Assembly: GCF_900115105.1 (NCBI RefSeq)
Contig: NZ_FOYP01000001.1
Location: 1,142,097-1,206,096, forward strand
Direction: 5' to 3'
DNA from: Yoonia tamlensis
Lineage (GTDB): Bacteria; Pseudomonadota; Alphaproteobacteria; Rhodobacterales; Rhodobacteraceae
DNA: 64,000 bases
The position numbers and the translations under genes are program-made. Numbering within the stretch: position 1 is the first letter of the stretch; each line of letters opens with the position of its first letter. The notes beneath the pieces were generated by a model. It saw only the letters and a list, made by a program, of their open reading frames with translations, had not been told where the DNA came from and searched no databases. Below, piece after piece: positions 29,474 to 38,178 of the stretch.

Positions 29474-31228
29474 ATGATAGGTGCGCGAAAATCAGGCAGT
29501 AGACATGGAAAAGGGCGGTGGTTTCTCCGCCTGTCCATTCTGGTCGTCTGCCTGTTCGCGCTGATTGTCGTTTATGTTTCAAACCAGTTTTTGACGCAGC
29601 GCTTTGCAAGCGCCATTGTCGACCGCTCCGAAGCGCGCCTGTCGCTTTATGTGACCAACCTGACAAGCGAGCTGCAACGCAATTCGGTCGTGCCGCAGCT
29701 TTTGGCGCGCAGCCCCGAACTGGTGACAGCCCTTGCGACGCGCGATTATACGGATAGTTCTGCCCATTTGGTCAGCTTTGTCGCCGAAATCGGTTCGGCT
29801 TCATTGTTATTGCTGGATCGGGACGGGGTGACGGTTGCCGCCACTGCTGTCGGCGAAATTGACGCGCGCCATGCAGATGACCGTTTTTTCGCAGATGCCT
29901 TAGCCAGCGATCAAACAGTCTATACGACAGAACGCGGACCATCCGGACAATACCGCTATGTCTTTGCGCGCAAAATCGTCGCGCAAGAACAAGTGCTGGG
30001 CGTGATTGCGGTCGAGGTGAATTCAGCGCTTTTGCAAGCGGGCTGGGTTGGCGGATCAGAGGTGGTGCTGGTGCTGGATGGCGCGGGGCAGATCATCATG
30101 TCGTCCGAACCAAGCTGGCGCGGGCTGACTGAGCCTGCGGCGCTAAGTCTCAACCACAAGGTGACGATTTCGGAAGGGTTGCGCCGTGCGTTGCGCGCCG
30201 CGATCGGGCAGAACGCAGACGCCTATTTGCGCGGCGAAGCAATGCTGCGCCACGAGGCCCGTGTGCCGCATCAGGGCTGGAAAATGGTCAGCTTTACCGC
30301 CAATGCGGCGGTGCGCACGCAAGTGAACGGCATTCTTGCTCTCGAGGTGATGGTCTTTGCGATCATTCTGGCGGTGATGTTCTGGTTCATGTCGCGCAAG
30401 ACCGCATCGCGGCTGGTGTTCTTCCAACGCGAATCAGCAGAGCTTCGGGCGCTAAACCGCCGCCTGCAAAGAGAAGTTGCCGAACGCGAAAAGGTCGAGC
30501 AAACCCTGCAAGTGGCCGAACAAACGATTGCGCAATCGTCGAAACTGGCCGCGCTTGGCGAAATGTCGGCGGCGGTCAGCCACGAATTGAACCAGCCATT
30601 GGCGGCGATGAAAACCTATCTGGCGGGCGCGCGGCTGTTGCTGCAACGCGAACGCCCCGAAGAAGCAATGTCATCGTTCCAGCGCATTGATGATCTGATC
30701 GAACGCATGGGTGCCATCACCCGACAGCTGAAATCCTATGCCCGCAAGGGCGATGACGCGTTCGAGCCGATGGATATCCGCGCCTCAGTGTCGACGGCGC
30801 TGGCGATGATGGAGCCGCAGCTAAAAATCCGCGATGTGAACATCATCCGGTCTTTGCCCAATGAACCCGTCATGGTGCTTGGCGACCGGTTGCGGCTTGA
30901 ACAAGTGATTGTGAACTTGCTGCGCAACGCATTGGATGCCACAAAGGGCGCAAGTAACCCGACGGTTGAAATCCTGCTTGTGTCAGGGCATACGATCAGC
31001 TTGCAAATTCGGGATAATGGTGAAGGTATCGAAGACCTTAATGCGTTGTTCGAACCATTTTACACAACCAAACAACCTGGTGACGGGACGGGGCTTGGGC
31101 TTGCGATTTCTTCGGGAATTGTCAGCGAATTGGGTGGGCGGCTGACAGCGCGTAATGCGGTTGACGGCGGCGCCATTTTTGAAGTTCAGTTACCGCGTAT
31201 ACAGCATGAAGCCGCCGCGGCAGAGTAG
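29474..31228 (+). CDS. dctB: Sensor histidine kinase, DctB-like
   Basis: 584 residues. One N-terminal helix (about 17-37), a periplasmic double-PAS (dCache-like) sensor region to about residue 290, a second helix (about 292-312) and a short coiled coil. Then comes the dimerisation domain with phospho-acceptor H370 (SAAVSHELNQPL) and an HATPase with NLLRNALDA, DNGEGI and GTGLGL. Layout matches DctB, which senses C4-dicarboxylates. dctD follows 11 bases later. No dctPQM transporter is in the window, so the ligand is inferred. Confidence 0.9.
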   Translation: MIGARKSGSRHGKGRWFLRLSILVVCLFALIVVYVSNQFLTQRFASAIVDRSEARLSLYVTNLTSELQRNSVVPQLLARSPELVTALATRDYTDSSAHLVSFVAEIGSASLLLLDRDGVTVAATAVGEIDARHADDRFFADALASDQTVYTTERGPSGQYRYVFARKIVAQEQVLGVIAVEVNSALLQAGWVGGSEVVLVLDGAGQIIMSSEPSWRGLTEPAALSLNHKVTISEGLRRALRAAIGQNADAYLRGEAMLRHEARVPHQGWKMVSFTANAAVRTQVNGILALEVMVFAIILAVMFWFMSRKTASRLVFFQRESAELRALNRRLQREVAEREKVEQTLQVAEQTIAQSSKLAALGEMSAAVSHELNQPLAAMKTYLAGARLLLQRERPEEAMSSFQRIDDLIERMGAITRQLKSYARKGDDAFEPMDIRASVSTALAMMEPQLKIRDVNIIRSLPNEPVMVLGDRLRLEQVIVNLLRNALDATKGASNPTVEILLVSGHTISLQIRDNGEGIEDLNALFEPFYTTKQPGDGTGLGLAISSGIVSELGGRLTARNAVDGGAIFEVQLPRIQHEAAAAE

Positions 31229-31239
31229 GAAGCAGACGT

Positions 31240-32571
31240 ATGAAAAAGGCGATGAAAGTTGCAATTGTTGACGATGAAACGGATATGCGACAATCCATTA
31301 GCCAATGGTTGACGCTTTCCGGTTTTGAAACGGAAACCTTTGCTTCGGCCGAAGAGGCGCTCAAGGGGTTGGGTACGGATTACCCTGGTATTGTTGTGTC
31401 CGATGTGCGGATGCCGGGCATGGATGGCATGCAGCTTCTTAAGAAAATCAAAGGTATCGACAGCACATTGCCTGTGATCATGATCACAGGTCACGGCGAT
31501 GTCCCCATGGCGGTCGAGGCGATGCGCGTCGGCGCGTTTGATTTTCTTGAAAAGCCGTTCAACCCCGATCGGATGACCGAACTTGCCAAAAAGGCCACGC
31601 AGGCGCGCCGCCTGACGCTTGATAACCGTGCGTTGCGCCGCGAACTGTCGGATGGCACCGCGCTGATCAAGAAACTGATTGGTCAGTCGCCGGTGATGGA
31701 GCGCCTGAAAGAGGATATTCTTGATCTGGGGCAGGCGGACGGCCATGTGCTGATCGAGGGCGAGACAGGCACAGGTAAAACACTTGTGGCCCATGCGCTG
31801 CATGCGGTTGGTGCGCGGGCGTCAAAGAAATTTGTGCTGCTCAGCTGTGCGGCCTATGACGAAGAAACCCTTGGCCGCGTGATTTTTGGCCCCGCCAATG
31901 ATGATGAACCCATTCCCGCAATCGAAGAGGCGCGCGGCGGCACGCTTGTGCTTGAGGATATCGAAGCGCTGAGCCATGCGCTGCAAGCGCGGCTTTTGAC
32001 CGCGATTAACGAACAGGGCGCACCTGCGGAAACACGTATTGTGGCGATCTGCAACCTGCAAGAACAGGACAAGACCTGCGAAAGCGTGCTGCGCCCCGAT
32101 CTTTTCTACCGCCTTGCGGCGTTGCGGATCACTGTCCCGCCACTGCGCCAGCGCGGTGAGGATATCCTGACGCTGTTTGCGCGGTTGGGGGAACAATTTG
32201 CCGATGAATACGGCTGTGACGCGCCAGAGGTCAGCGCCCAAGAGGCTGCGCAGCTGTTGCAGGCACCTTGGCCGGGCAATGTGCGCCAGCTGATCAATGT
32301 CGCCGAACGGGCGGTGCTGCAAAACCGGCGCGGGTCGGGGTCGATCGCGTCATTGTTGATGGCAGACACCGAAGAATCCAAACCCGCGATGACAACCGAA
32401 GGCAAGCCTCTCAAGGAATTTGTCGAAGCCTTTGAACGCATGCTGATCGACAACACCATGCGCCGGCACCGCGGATCAATTGTGTCGGTGATGGAAGAGC
32501 TTTGCCTGCCGCGCCGGACATTGAACGAAAAAATGGCCAAATACGGGCTGCAACGGTCCGACTATTTGTAA
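31240..32571 (+). CDS. dctD: DctD-like NtrC-family response regulator lacking GAFTGA
   Basis: 443 residues. Receiver domain with phospho-acceptor D55 and K105; AAA+ domain with Walker A GETGTGKT (174-181) and Walker-B-like GGTLVLEDIE (233-242), an R-finger region around RPDLFYRLA, and a C-terminal Fis-type helix-turn-helix ending LPRRTLNEKMAKYGL. The GAFTGA loop that contacts sigma-54 should lie around residues 205-225; here the text is EETLGRVIFGPANDDEPI, with no GAFTGA. This is a feature of some alphaproteobacterial NtrC-type proteins that act with sigma-70. Target genes unknown. Confidence 0.88.
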   Translation: MKKAMKVAIVDDETDMRQSISQWLTLSGFETETFASAEEALKGLGTDYPGIVVSDVRMPGMDGMQLLKKIKGIDSTLPVIMITGHGDVPMAVEAMRVGAFDFLEKPFNPDRMTELAKKATQARRLTLDNRALRRELSDGTALIKKLIGQSPVMERLKEDILDLGQADGHVLIEGETGTGKTLVAHALHAVGARASKKFVLLSCAAYDEETLGRVIFGPANDDEPIPAIEEARGGTLVLEDIEALSHALQARLLTAINEQGAPAETRIVAICNLQEQDKTCESVLRPDLFYRLAALRITVPPLRQRGEDILTLFARLGEQFADEYGCDAPEVSAQEAAQLLQAPWPGNVRQLINVAERAVLQNRRGSGSIASLLMADTEESKPAMTTEGKPLKEFVEAFERMLIDNTMRRHRGSIVSVMEELCLPRRTLNEKMAKYGLQRSDYL

Positions 32572-33027
32572 GCATGGCGCGGGCGCGCAGCTGTCGCGCC
32601 TGCCCAATTTTGGAAACAGTCCCGTCGATATCAATATTTTTGGGGCTTTTACCGCAACCTCTTGTGCAACGTGACCTTCCTACACTATGTATGGATTACG
32701 GACGCCCGCGCAACGGTTGCGCGTCGAGGTCCGATCAAGAATTCTCTGCCCGGTTTGAATAATGAAACATGGTGCAGCTGATTTGATCCTTAAGGATCAG
32801 AAGAACGCCCTGGTCGCGCGGACGTTGATGCCGACCGGGCCCTGAATGGGCCTTGGATATCCAAGGTCGGAGAAGCAACGCGATGCAACGCGCGCAACAC
32901 AGAGGCAAGGATGCAGCGGCCCCAAGGGGCCCCGTATTTGCCCGCGCGCAGATCGCCTTAATCAGACACATCACCCGCAGCGCAGCCCCACCGGGGATGG
33001 CGAACGGCTTATGTGCAAACGGAAAAT
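32572..33027 (+). promoter_or_regulatory. Long structured 5' leader of rne
   Basis: No coding gene is supported in these 456 bases. A weak promoter candidate is TTGTGC (32662-32667) with TATGTA (32686-32691), spacing 18. Downstream are several strong inverted repeats: CGCGCAAC-G-GTTGCGCG at 32707-32723; CCGACC (32831-32836) with GGTCGG (32865-32870) enclosing the palindrome CCTTGGATATCCAAGG (32851-32866); and GGCCCC-AA-GGGGCC (32918-32931). In other bacteria the rne leader is folded and lets RNase E destabilise its own mRNA; a similar role here is inferred. Confidence 0.55.
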
Positions 33028-35703
33028 ATGCCAAAGAAAATGCTCATCGATGCGACACACGCGGAAGAAACCCGCGTTGTTGTCGTAGACGGCAACAAGG
33101 TCGAAGAATTTGATTTTGAAAGCCAATTCAAGCGCCAGGTTGCTGGCAACATCTATCTCGCCAAGGTAACGCGCGTCGAACCATCGCTACAGGCTGCATT
33201 CGTAGACTACGGTGGCAATCGTCACGGGTTTCTTGCGTTTTCGGAAGTTCACCCCGATTACTATCAAATCCCGGTTGCTGACCGCGAAGCGCTGATCGCC
33301 GAAGAAAAAGCCTATACCGATAGCCTCAAGGCTGCCGCAGAGGCCGAGGACGAAAAGCCAAAGCGCCGTCGCAGCCGTGCAAAGCCAAAGCCGGCCGTCG
33401 TCGCAGCCGATGACGCGGTGATCACCGCCGAAGTGGAAACATCCCAAGATGAAACTTCGGGTGATATCGCGGGTATGGAAACCATCGATCTGGCCGATGA
33501 CGGTGAAGGTGATTCCCCGATGGTTCTGGTCGGTGAAACACCCGTCGAAACACCGCAGGCGGATGATGACGACAGCGATGATGCGGATGAAATCGCCGCC
33601 GACGCGCAAGACAATGATGACGGTATCGAAAGTGTCGCCGAAGAAGACGACACCGATGAAGTGCGTCCGCTGCGCAAGCCGCGCCCGAAACGCTATAAGA
33701 TTCAGGAAGTCATCAAGGTTCGCCAGATCCTGTTGGTGCAGGTCGTCAAAGAGGAACGCGGTAACAAGGGTGCAGCGCTCACGACCTATCTGTCGCTTGC
33801 AGGGCGTTATTGCGTCTTGATGCCAAACACTGCGCGTGGCGGCGGCATCAGCCGCAAGATCACCAACGCAGCCGACCGCAAGAAGCTGAAGGAAATTGCC
33901 AATGAGATGACCGTGCCAGAGGGCGCAGGTCTGATCATTCGCACGGCCGGATCGCAGCGGACCAAGGCTGAAATCAAGCGCGACTACGAATATTTGCAAC
34001 GCATGTGGGAACAGATCCGCGCGCTGACGCTGAAATCTGTCGCACCCGCAAAAATCTATGAAGAAGGCGATCTGATCAAACGCTCGATCCGTGATCTCTA
34101 TTCAAAAGAGATCGACGAGGTAATCGTCGCGGGCGAGGCGGGCTACCGTACGGCCAAAGACTTCATGAAAATGATCATGCCGTCACACGCCAAAAACGTG
34201 AAATTCTATACCGAACAGCTGCCGCTTTACGCCCGCTATCAGGTCGAAGGCTATTTGGGTGGTATGTTCAATCCAACCGTTCAACTGCCGTCCGGCGGTT
34301 ATATTGTGATCGGCATCACCGAAGCGCTTGTTGCGATTGACGTGAACTCTGGCCGTGCCACAAAAGAGGGCTCGATTGAACAAACCGCACTGAAAACCAA
34401 CCTCGAGGCCGCCGATGAGGTTGCCCGCCAGTTGCGTCTGCGCGATCTGGCCGGTTTGATTGTGATCGATTTCATCGACATGGATGAACGTCGCAATAAC
34501 GCCGCTGTGGAAAAGCGTTTCAAGGACAAGTTGAAGACCGACCGCGCCCGTATTCAGGTTGGCCGCATTTCCGGCTTTGGCCTGATGGAAATGTCGCGCC
34601 AGCGTCTGCGCCCTGGCATGCTTGAGGCGACAACACAGATGTGTTCCCATTGCCATGGCACGGGTCTGCTGCGTTCTGACGACAACGTGGCGCTTGCGAT
34701 CTTGCGCCAGCTCGAAGAAGAGGGCGTGCGTGGCCGGTCAAAAGAAGTGCTTATCAAAGCGCCGATTTCGATTGCCAATTTCCTGATGAACGGCAAACGC
34801 GAACATATCGGCGATATCGAAACCCGTTACGGCCTGTCTGTGCGGATCGAATGTGACCCGACGCTTGTTTCGCCCGATTTCGCAATCGAGAAATTCAAGA
34901 CAGCGACACGGGTTGTCCCCGAAGCGACCCCCGTTGTGACGGCGGCCGTGATCATGGACGATGACGACGATCTGGTTACCGAAGCTGACGAAGACACCGC
35001 GGATAGCCCCATTTTGGATGAAAACGCCGAGGATAAACCAAAGCGCAAGCGCCGTCGGCGCCGGCGTCGTCGGGGTGGCGCCAATGGCGACAACCCGCAG
35101 TCCGATGGTGATCAATCCGAGGCAGACGAAACTGCGGATGCGCAGGCATCCGACGCGCCGTCAAACGCGCCTGAAGCAGATGCTGTTGCGACCGATGAAA
35201 AACCCAAACGGACCCGCACGCGCACCCGCAAACCGGCAGTTAAAACAGGCGATGCCGCCGAGGACACGCCCGAGGTGACAGCCCCAGAGCAAAGCGCCGA
35301 GACCGAAGAAAAGCCCGCGCCGAAAAAGCGCACGCGCAGCCGTAAAAAACCGGTCGCGGATCAGGAACAGGCAGATACGCCAGCACCCGAAGCCGCGGTT
35401 GAAGCTCAGGCAGAAGAAAAGCCCAAGCCCAAGCGCAAGAGCCGCGCAAAGCCCAAGCCAAAGGATGCCGAGGCACAGGGTGAAACGGCGGTTGCTGCAA
35501 ATGCGCCTGAACCCGTTCAGGCCGATGTGATCGAAGCGGAACAGCCAGCCGCGGAACCAATTGTCGAAGTTGCGCAAATTCCGGAACCGGCAACCCAGCC
35601 TGCGCCGGAACCCGTAGCCCAACCCGCGCCTGAACCGGTGGCATCTGACGAAGATGAAGCCAACAAACCAAAGCGCAAGGGCTGGTGGTCATTGGGCCGT
35701 TAA
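33028..35703 (+). CDS. rne: Ribonuclease E
   Basis: 891 residues from the ATG at 33028. Endoribonuclease that starts mRNA decay and matures rRNA/tRNA. The S1 domain starts at the N-terminus (GNIYLAKVTRVEPSLQAAFVDYGG) but is split by an insertion at about 110-220, first basic and then strongly acidic (Asp/Glu runs), a known alphaproteobacterial trait. The catalytic region includes VAIDVNSGRATK and VIDFIDMDERRN, and the zinc-link is CSHC. The C-terminal third is disordered, with an Arg-rich block (KRKRRRRRRRRGG) and Pro/Ala/Glu repeats, ending KRKGWWSLGR. This tail would hold RNA and degradosome partners. Confidence 0.97.
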   Translation: MPKKMLIDATHAEETRVVVVDGNKVEEFDFESQFKRQVAGNIYLAKVTRVEPSLQAAFVDYGGNRHGFLAFSEVHPDYYQIPVADREALIAEEKAYTDSLKAAAEAEDEKPKRRRSRAKPKPAVVAADDAVITAEVETSQDETSGDIAGMETIDLADDGEGDSPMVLVGETPVETPQADDDDSDDADEIAADAQDNDDGIESVAEEDDTDEVRPLRKPRPKRYKIQEVIKVRQILLVQVVKEERGNKGAALTTYLSLAGRYCVLMPNTARGGGISRKITNAADRKKLKEIANEMTVPEGAGLIIRTAGSQRTKAEIKRDYEYLQRMWEQIRALTLKSVAPAKIYEEGDLIKRSIRDLYSKEIDEVIVAGEAGYRTAKDFMKMIMPSHAKNVKFYTEQLPLYARYQVEGYLGGMFNPTVQLPSGGYIVIGITEALVAIDVNSGRATKEGSIEQTALKTNLEAADEVARQLRLRDLAGLIVIDFIDMDERRNNAAVEKRFKDKLKTDRARIQVGRISGFGLMEMSRQRLRPGMLEATTQMCSHCHGTGLLRSDDNVALAILRQLEEEGVRGRSKEVLIKAPISIANFLMNGKREHIGDIETRYGLSVRIECDPTLVSPDFAIEKFKTATRVVPEATPVVTAAVIMDDDDDLVTEADEDTADSPILDENAEDKPKRKRRRRRRRRGGANGDNPQSDGDQSEADETADAQASDAPSNAPEADAVATDEKPKRTRTRTRKPAVKTGDAAEDTPEVTAPEQSAETEEKPAPKKRTRSRKKPVADQEQADTPAPEAAVEAQAEEKPKPKRKSRAKPKPKDAEAQGETAVAANAPEPVQADVIEAEQPAAEPIVEVAQIPEPATQPAPEPVAQPAPEPVASDEDEANKPKRKGWWSLGR

Positions 35704-35721
35704 TCACGGGTTTGAAACTTA

Positions 35722-35755
35722 AAAAACGCCGCTCCGGTCTCGGGGCGGCGTTTTT
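35722..35755. terminator. Bidirectional terminator between rne and tusA
   Basis: AAAAACGCCGC (35722-35732) pairs with GCGGCGTTTTT (35745-35755), giving A/T tails on both strands. It serves rne on plus and the tusA-family gene on minus, which ends at 35758. Confidence 0.9.
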
Positions 35756-35757
35756 GT

Positions 35758-35985
35758 TCAGGCTTTGCGGATCAGGTAGGCTTGCCCGTCTGTGATGTCT
35801 TCGCTGGCAATCAGCTGATGGCCGGCTTCTGCACAAAAATGCGGAACATCAATGATCGCAGCGGGATCATCGGCAATCATGCGCAAAACCTGCCCCGATA
35901 AGAGCGCTTGCAAACGCTTGCGGGCTTTCAGGACCGGCAGCGGACACAAAAGCCCGCGCGCATCAATTTCAGCATCATGTTTCAT
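35758..35985 (-). CDS. TusA-family sulfurtransferase
   Basis: 75 residues. Small sulfur-carrier fold with the CPxP motif (LLCPLPVLKARK, active C14). TusA proteins pass persulfide sulfur to tRNA thiolation, molybdenum cofactor or sulfur oxidation enzymes; which one applies here is unknown. It is divergent from ccdA and convergent with rne across a shared terminator. Confidence 0.9.
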   Translation of the reverse strand: MKHDAEIDARGLLCPLPVLKARKRLQALLSGQVLRMIADDPAAIIDVPHFCAEAGHQLIASEDITDGQAYLIRKA

Positions 35986-36089
35986 ACTTCGCGCTTATGC
36001 GCGATGTTTCAAAAAGTCCACCAAGTTGTGACAATTTGACCAGTGACCCGACCGGCCCGACCGCTTAGGAATGGCACAGAGGTACCAAG

Positions 36090-36845
36090 ATGTTAGAAGC
36101 CACCACTATTCTTGACGCGGCAATTTTGCCAGCAATGTTTGTCGCGCTGGCGGCAGGCATCCTGTCGTTTCTAAGCCCCTGTGTCTTGCCTGTTGTCCCG
36201 CCTTATCTGGCCTATATGGGCGGCGTTTCGGTGAGCGATCTTGAACAGCAGTCAGCGGCGCGGCGGCGTGTGTTTGTGACTGCCGTGTTCTTTGTGCTTG
36301 GGCTGTCGACGATCTTTCTATTGCTGGGCCTCGCGTTTTCGACGATGGGGCGCGCGCTTTTGCAGTTTCAGGACTATTTCAGCACGGTTGCCGGCATTGT
36401 GGTGATGGTGCTTGGCGCGCATTTTGTCGGTGTTTACCGGATCGGCTTTTTGGACCGTGAAATGCGTCTGGACGCGGGCGATAAGGGCGGATCTGCCTTT
36501 GGGGCCTATTTGCTGGGGCTTGCCTTTGCCTTTGGCTGGACGCCCTGTTTGGGGCCGATCCTTGGCGCGATCCTCAGCCTCGCTGCATCCGAGGCAAGCA
36601 TCGGGCGTGGCACCGCATTGCTTGCGGTTTATGCCTTCGGGTTGGGGATACCGTTTCTTTTGGTTGCGGCCTTTTTTCCCCGATTGAAGGGCGTGATGGG
36701 CTGGATGAAGCGGCATATGGCGCAGATCGAGCGCACGTCGGGTCTGCTTTTGTGGACGGTAGGGTTGATGATGCTTACAGGGCAATTTGCCGCGATGAGC
36801 TATTGGCTGCTGGAAACATTTCCGGCGCTGGCAGCAATCGGTTAA
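36090..36845 (+). CDS. ccdA: Cytochrome c biogenesis protein CcdA
   Basis: 251 residues, six membrane helices. CcdA carries electrons from cytoplasmic thioredoxin across the inner membrane to periplasmic thiol proteins for cytochrome c assembly. The redox cysteines lie in LSFLSPCVLPVVPPY and FGWTPCLGPILGA. The size fits the short CcdA form, without DsbD periplasmic domains. The ATG at 36090 follows a region shared with the divergent tusA-like gene. Confidence 0.95.
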   Translation: MLEATTILDAAILPAMFVALAAGILSFLSPCVLPVVPPYLAYMGGVSVSDLEQQSAARRRVFVTAVFFVLGLSTIFLLLGLAFSTMGRALLQFQDYFSTVAGIVVMVLGAHFVGVYRIGFLDREMRLDAGDKGGSAFGAYLLGLAFAFGWTPCLGPILGAILSLAASEASIGRGTALLAVYAFGLGIPFLLVAAFFPRLKGVMGWMKRHMAQIERTSGLLLWTVGLMMLTGQFAAMSYWLLETFPALAAIG

Positions 36846-36906
36846 GGCTTATGTTTTATCGGTTGATCCGCTAGCCTGCTGTAAGATGCACATGATGGGA
36901 TCCGCA

Positions 36907-38178
36907 ATGGATAAGCCAAGCAAACCGGTCAAACGGCGGCGGGTGTTTCACATCCCGGGCTATGATCCGATGCCGCCACGCCGCTACCGCGAACTTTACC
37001 GCAGCGAAAGCAAACGGCAGGCCGAGATCTCCGGTTATGAAATCGATATTAAGGCGCGCATCGGCGGTCGCTCGTCGGGGTGGTTCGCCGCCGCCAAGAT
37101 TGACGGAACCAGCGTGGCAAGCCGCATCGATGTGCTGGTCTGGTCCGATATTGTCCAAGACAGCATGGCCCAATCCATTGCGGCAACCTATTGGCAGCTT
37201 TTGCAGACGGCATGGGTTTATATCAGCACCGGCACATTGCGGCGGCTGATGTGGATGCGCAAAGGCCCCGTCATCGCGGCACTTTATCCTGTGGCGATGC
37301 TATTGGGGCAGCTGGTTCTGGCGCTTGGACTTGGCTGGTTGATCAGCGGTAGTTTACGGGCGGGGGTTTCATGGCTGCACACCCTGATCGGCCCCGCGAC
37401 CGTTTCCACAGGGGTTTTGTGGTTTGGCGTGGCATTGAAATATCTGGTGTTCGGGGTGGTCAGCGCGACGGTTTTGCGCTGGTTCAAATCTATCGACAAC
37501 AAATTATTCGCCTATTACCTGATGCATGACTATGCGTTTTCGGCGCGCGGCGCGGGTCGGATTCCGGCGCCGCTTGACGCGCGCATGGCGCAATTTGGCG
37601 CGATGATTGAAGAGGCGCTGCAGGATGACGTGGATGAGGTGTTGGTCGTTGGGCATTCGTCGGGGGCGCATATCGCGGTGACAGTGCTTGCCGATCTGAT
37701 CCGCGCGGGCAAGGTGACAAAATCCGGACCAAAACTGGCCTTCCTGTCGCTCGGGCAGGTGATCCCGATGGTTTCGTTTTTGCCGCATGCTACACGAATC
37801 AGATCCGATCTTGCTTTTCTGGCTGCACAGGACGCGATCACATGGGTTGATGTCTCGGCACCCGGTGACGGCTGCTGCTTTGCATTATGTGATCCGGTTG
37901 CGGTTACTGGGGTTGCGCCAACTGGCAAACGCTGGCCGCTGGTTATCTCGGCCGCATTCAGCCAAAGCCTGACAGCACACCGTTGGAAGTCACTTCGCTG
38001 GCGGTTCTTTCGCCTGCATTTTCAATATCTTTGCGCCTTTGACCGCCCCAAGGATTATGATTATTTCCAGATAACCGCGGGGCCGGTATTGCTGCGTGAC
38101 CGTTTTGCGGGTCGCCCGCCGTCACAATCGCGCATTGACGTAGCTGTTTCAAAATACACCGCGATTACGCCACAATGA
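36907..38178 (+). CDS. Membrane-anchored alpha/beta-hydrolase-like protein
   Basis: 423 residues from ATG 36907; ATGs at 36886 and 36892 are alternatives. A polar N-terminal part is followed by two long hydrophobic segments (about 115-145 and 160-185) and a soluble C-terminal half. A serine-hydrolase elbow GHSSG sits at about 249-253 with candidate nucleophile S251, after VDEVLVV. The His/Asp partners cannot be placed with confidence. It overlaps the P450 start by four bases, so the two products are probably used together. Substrate unknown; a lipid or other hydrophobic substrate would fit membrane anchoring. Confidence 0.65.
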   Translation: MDKPSKPVKRRRVFHIPGYDPMPPRRYRELYRSESKRQAEISGYEIDIKARIGGRSSGWFAAAKIDGTSVASRIDVLVWSDIVQDSMAQSIAATYWQLLQTAWVYISTGTLRRLMWMRKGPVIAALYPVAMLLGQLVLALGLGWLISGSLRAGVSWLHTLIGPATVSTGVLWFGVALKYLVFGVVSATVLRWFKSIDNKLFAYYLMHDYAFSARGAGRIPAPLDARMAQFGAMIEEALQDDVDEVLVVGHSSGAHIAVTVLADLIRAGKVTKSGPKLAFLSLGQVIPMVSFLPHATRIRSDLAFLAAQDAITWVDVSAPGDGCCFALCDPVAVTGVAPTGKRWPLVISAAFSQSLTAHRWKSLRWRFFRLHFQYLCAFDRPKDYDYFQITAGPVLLRDRFAGRPPSQSRIDVAVSKYTAITPQ

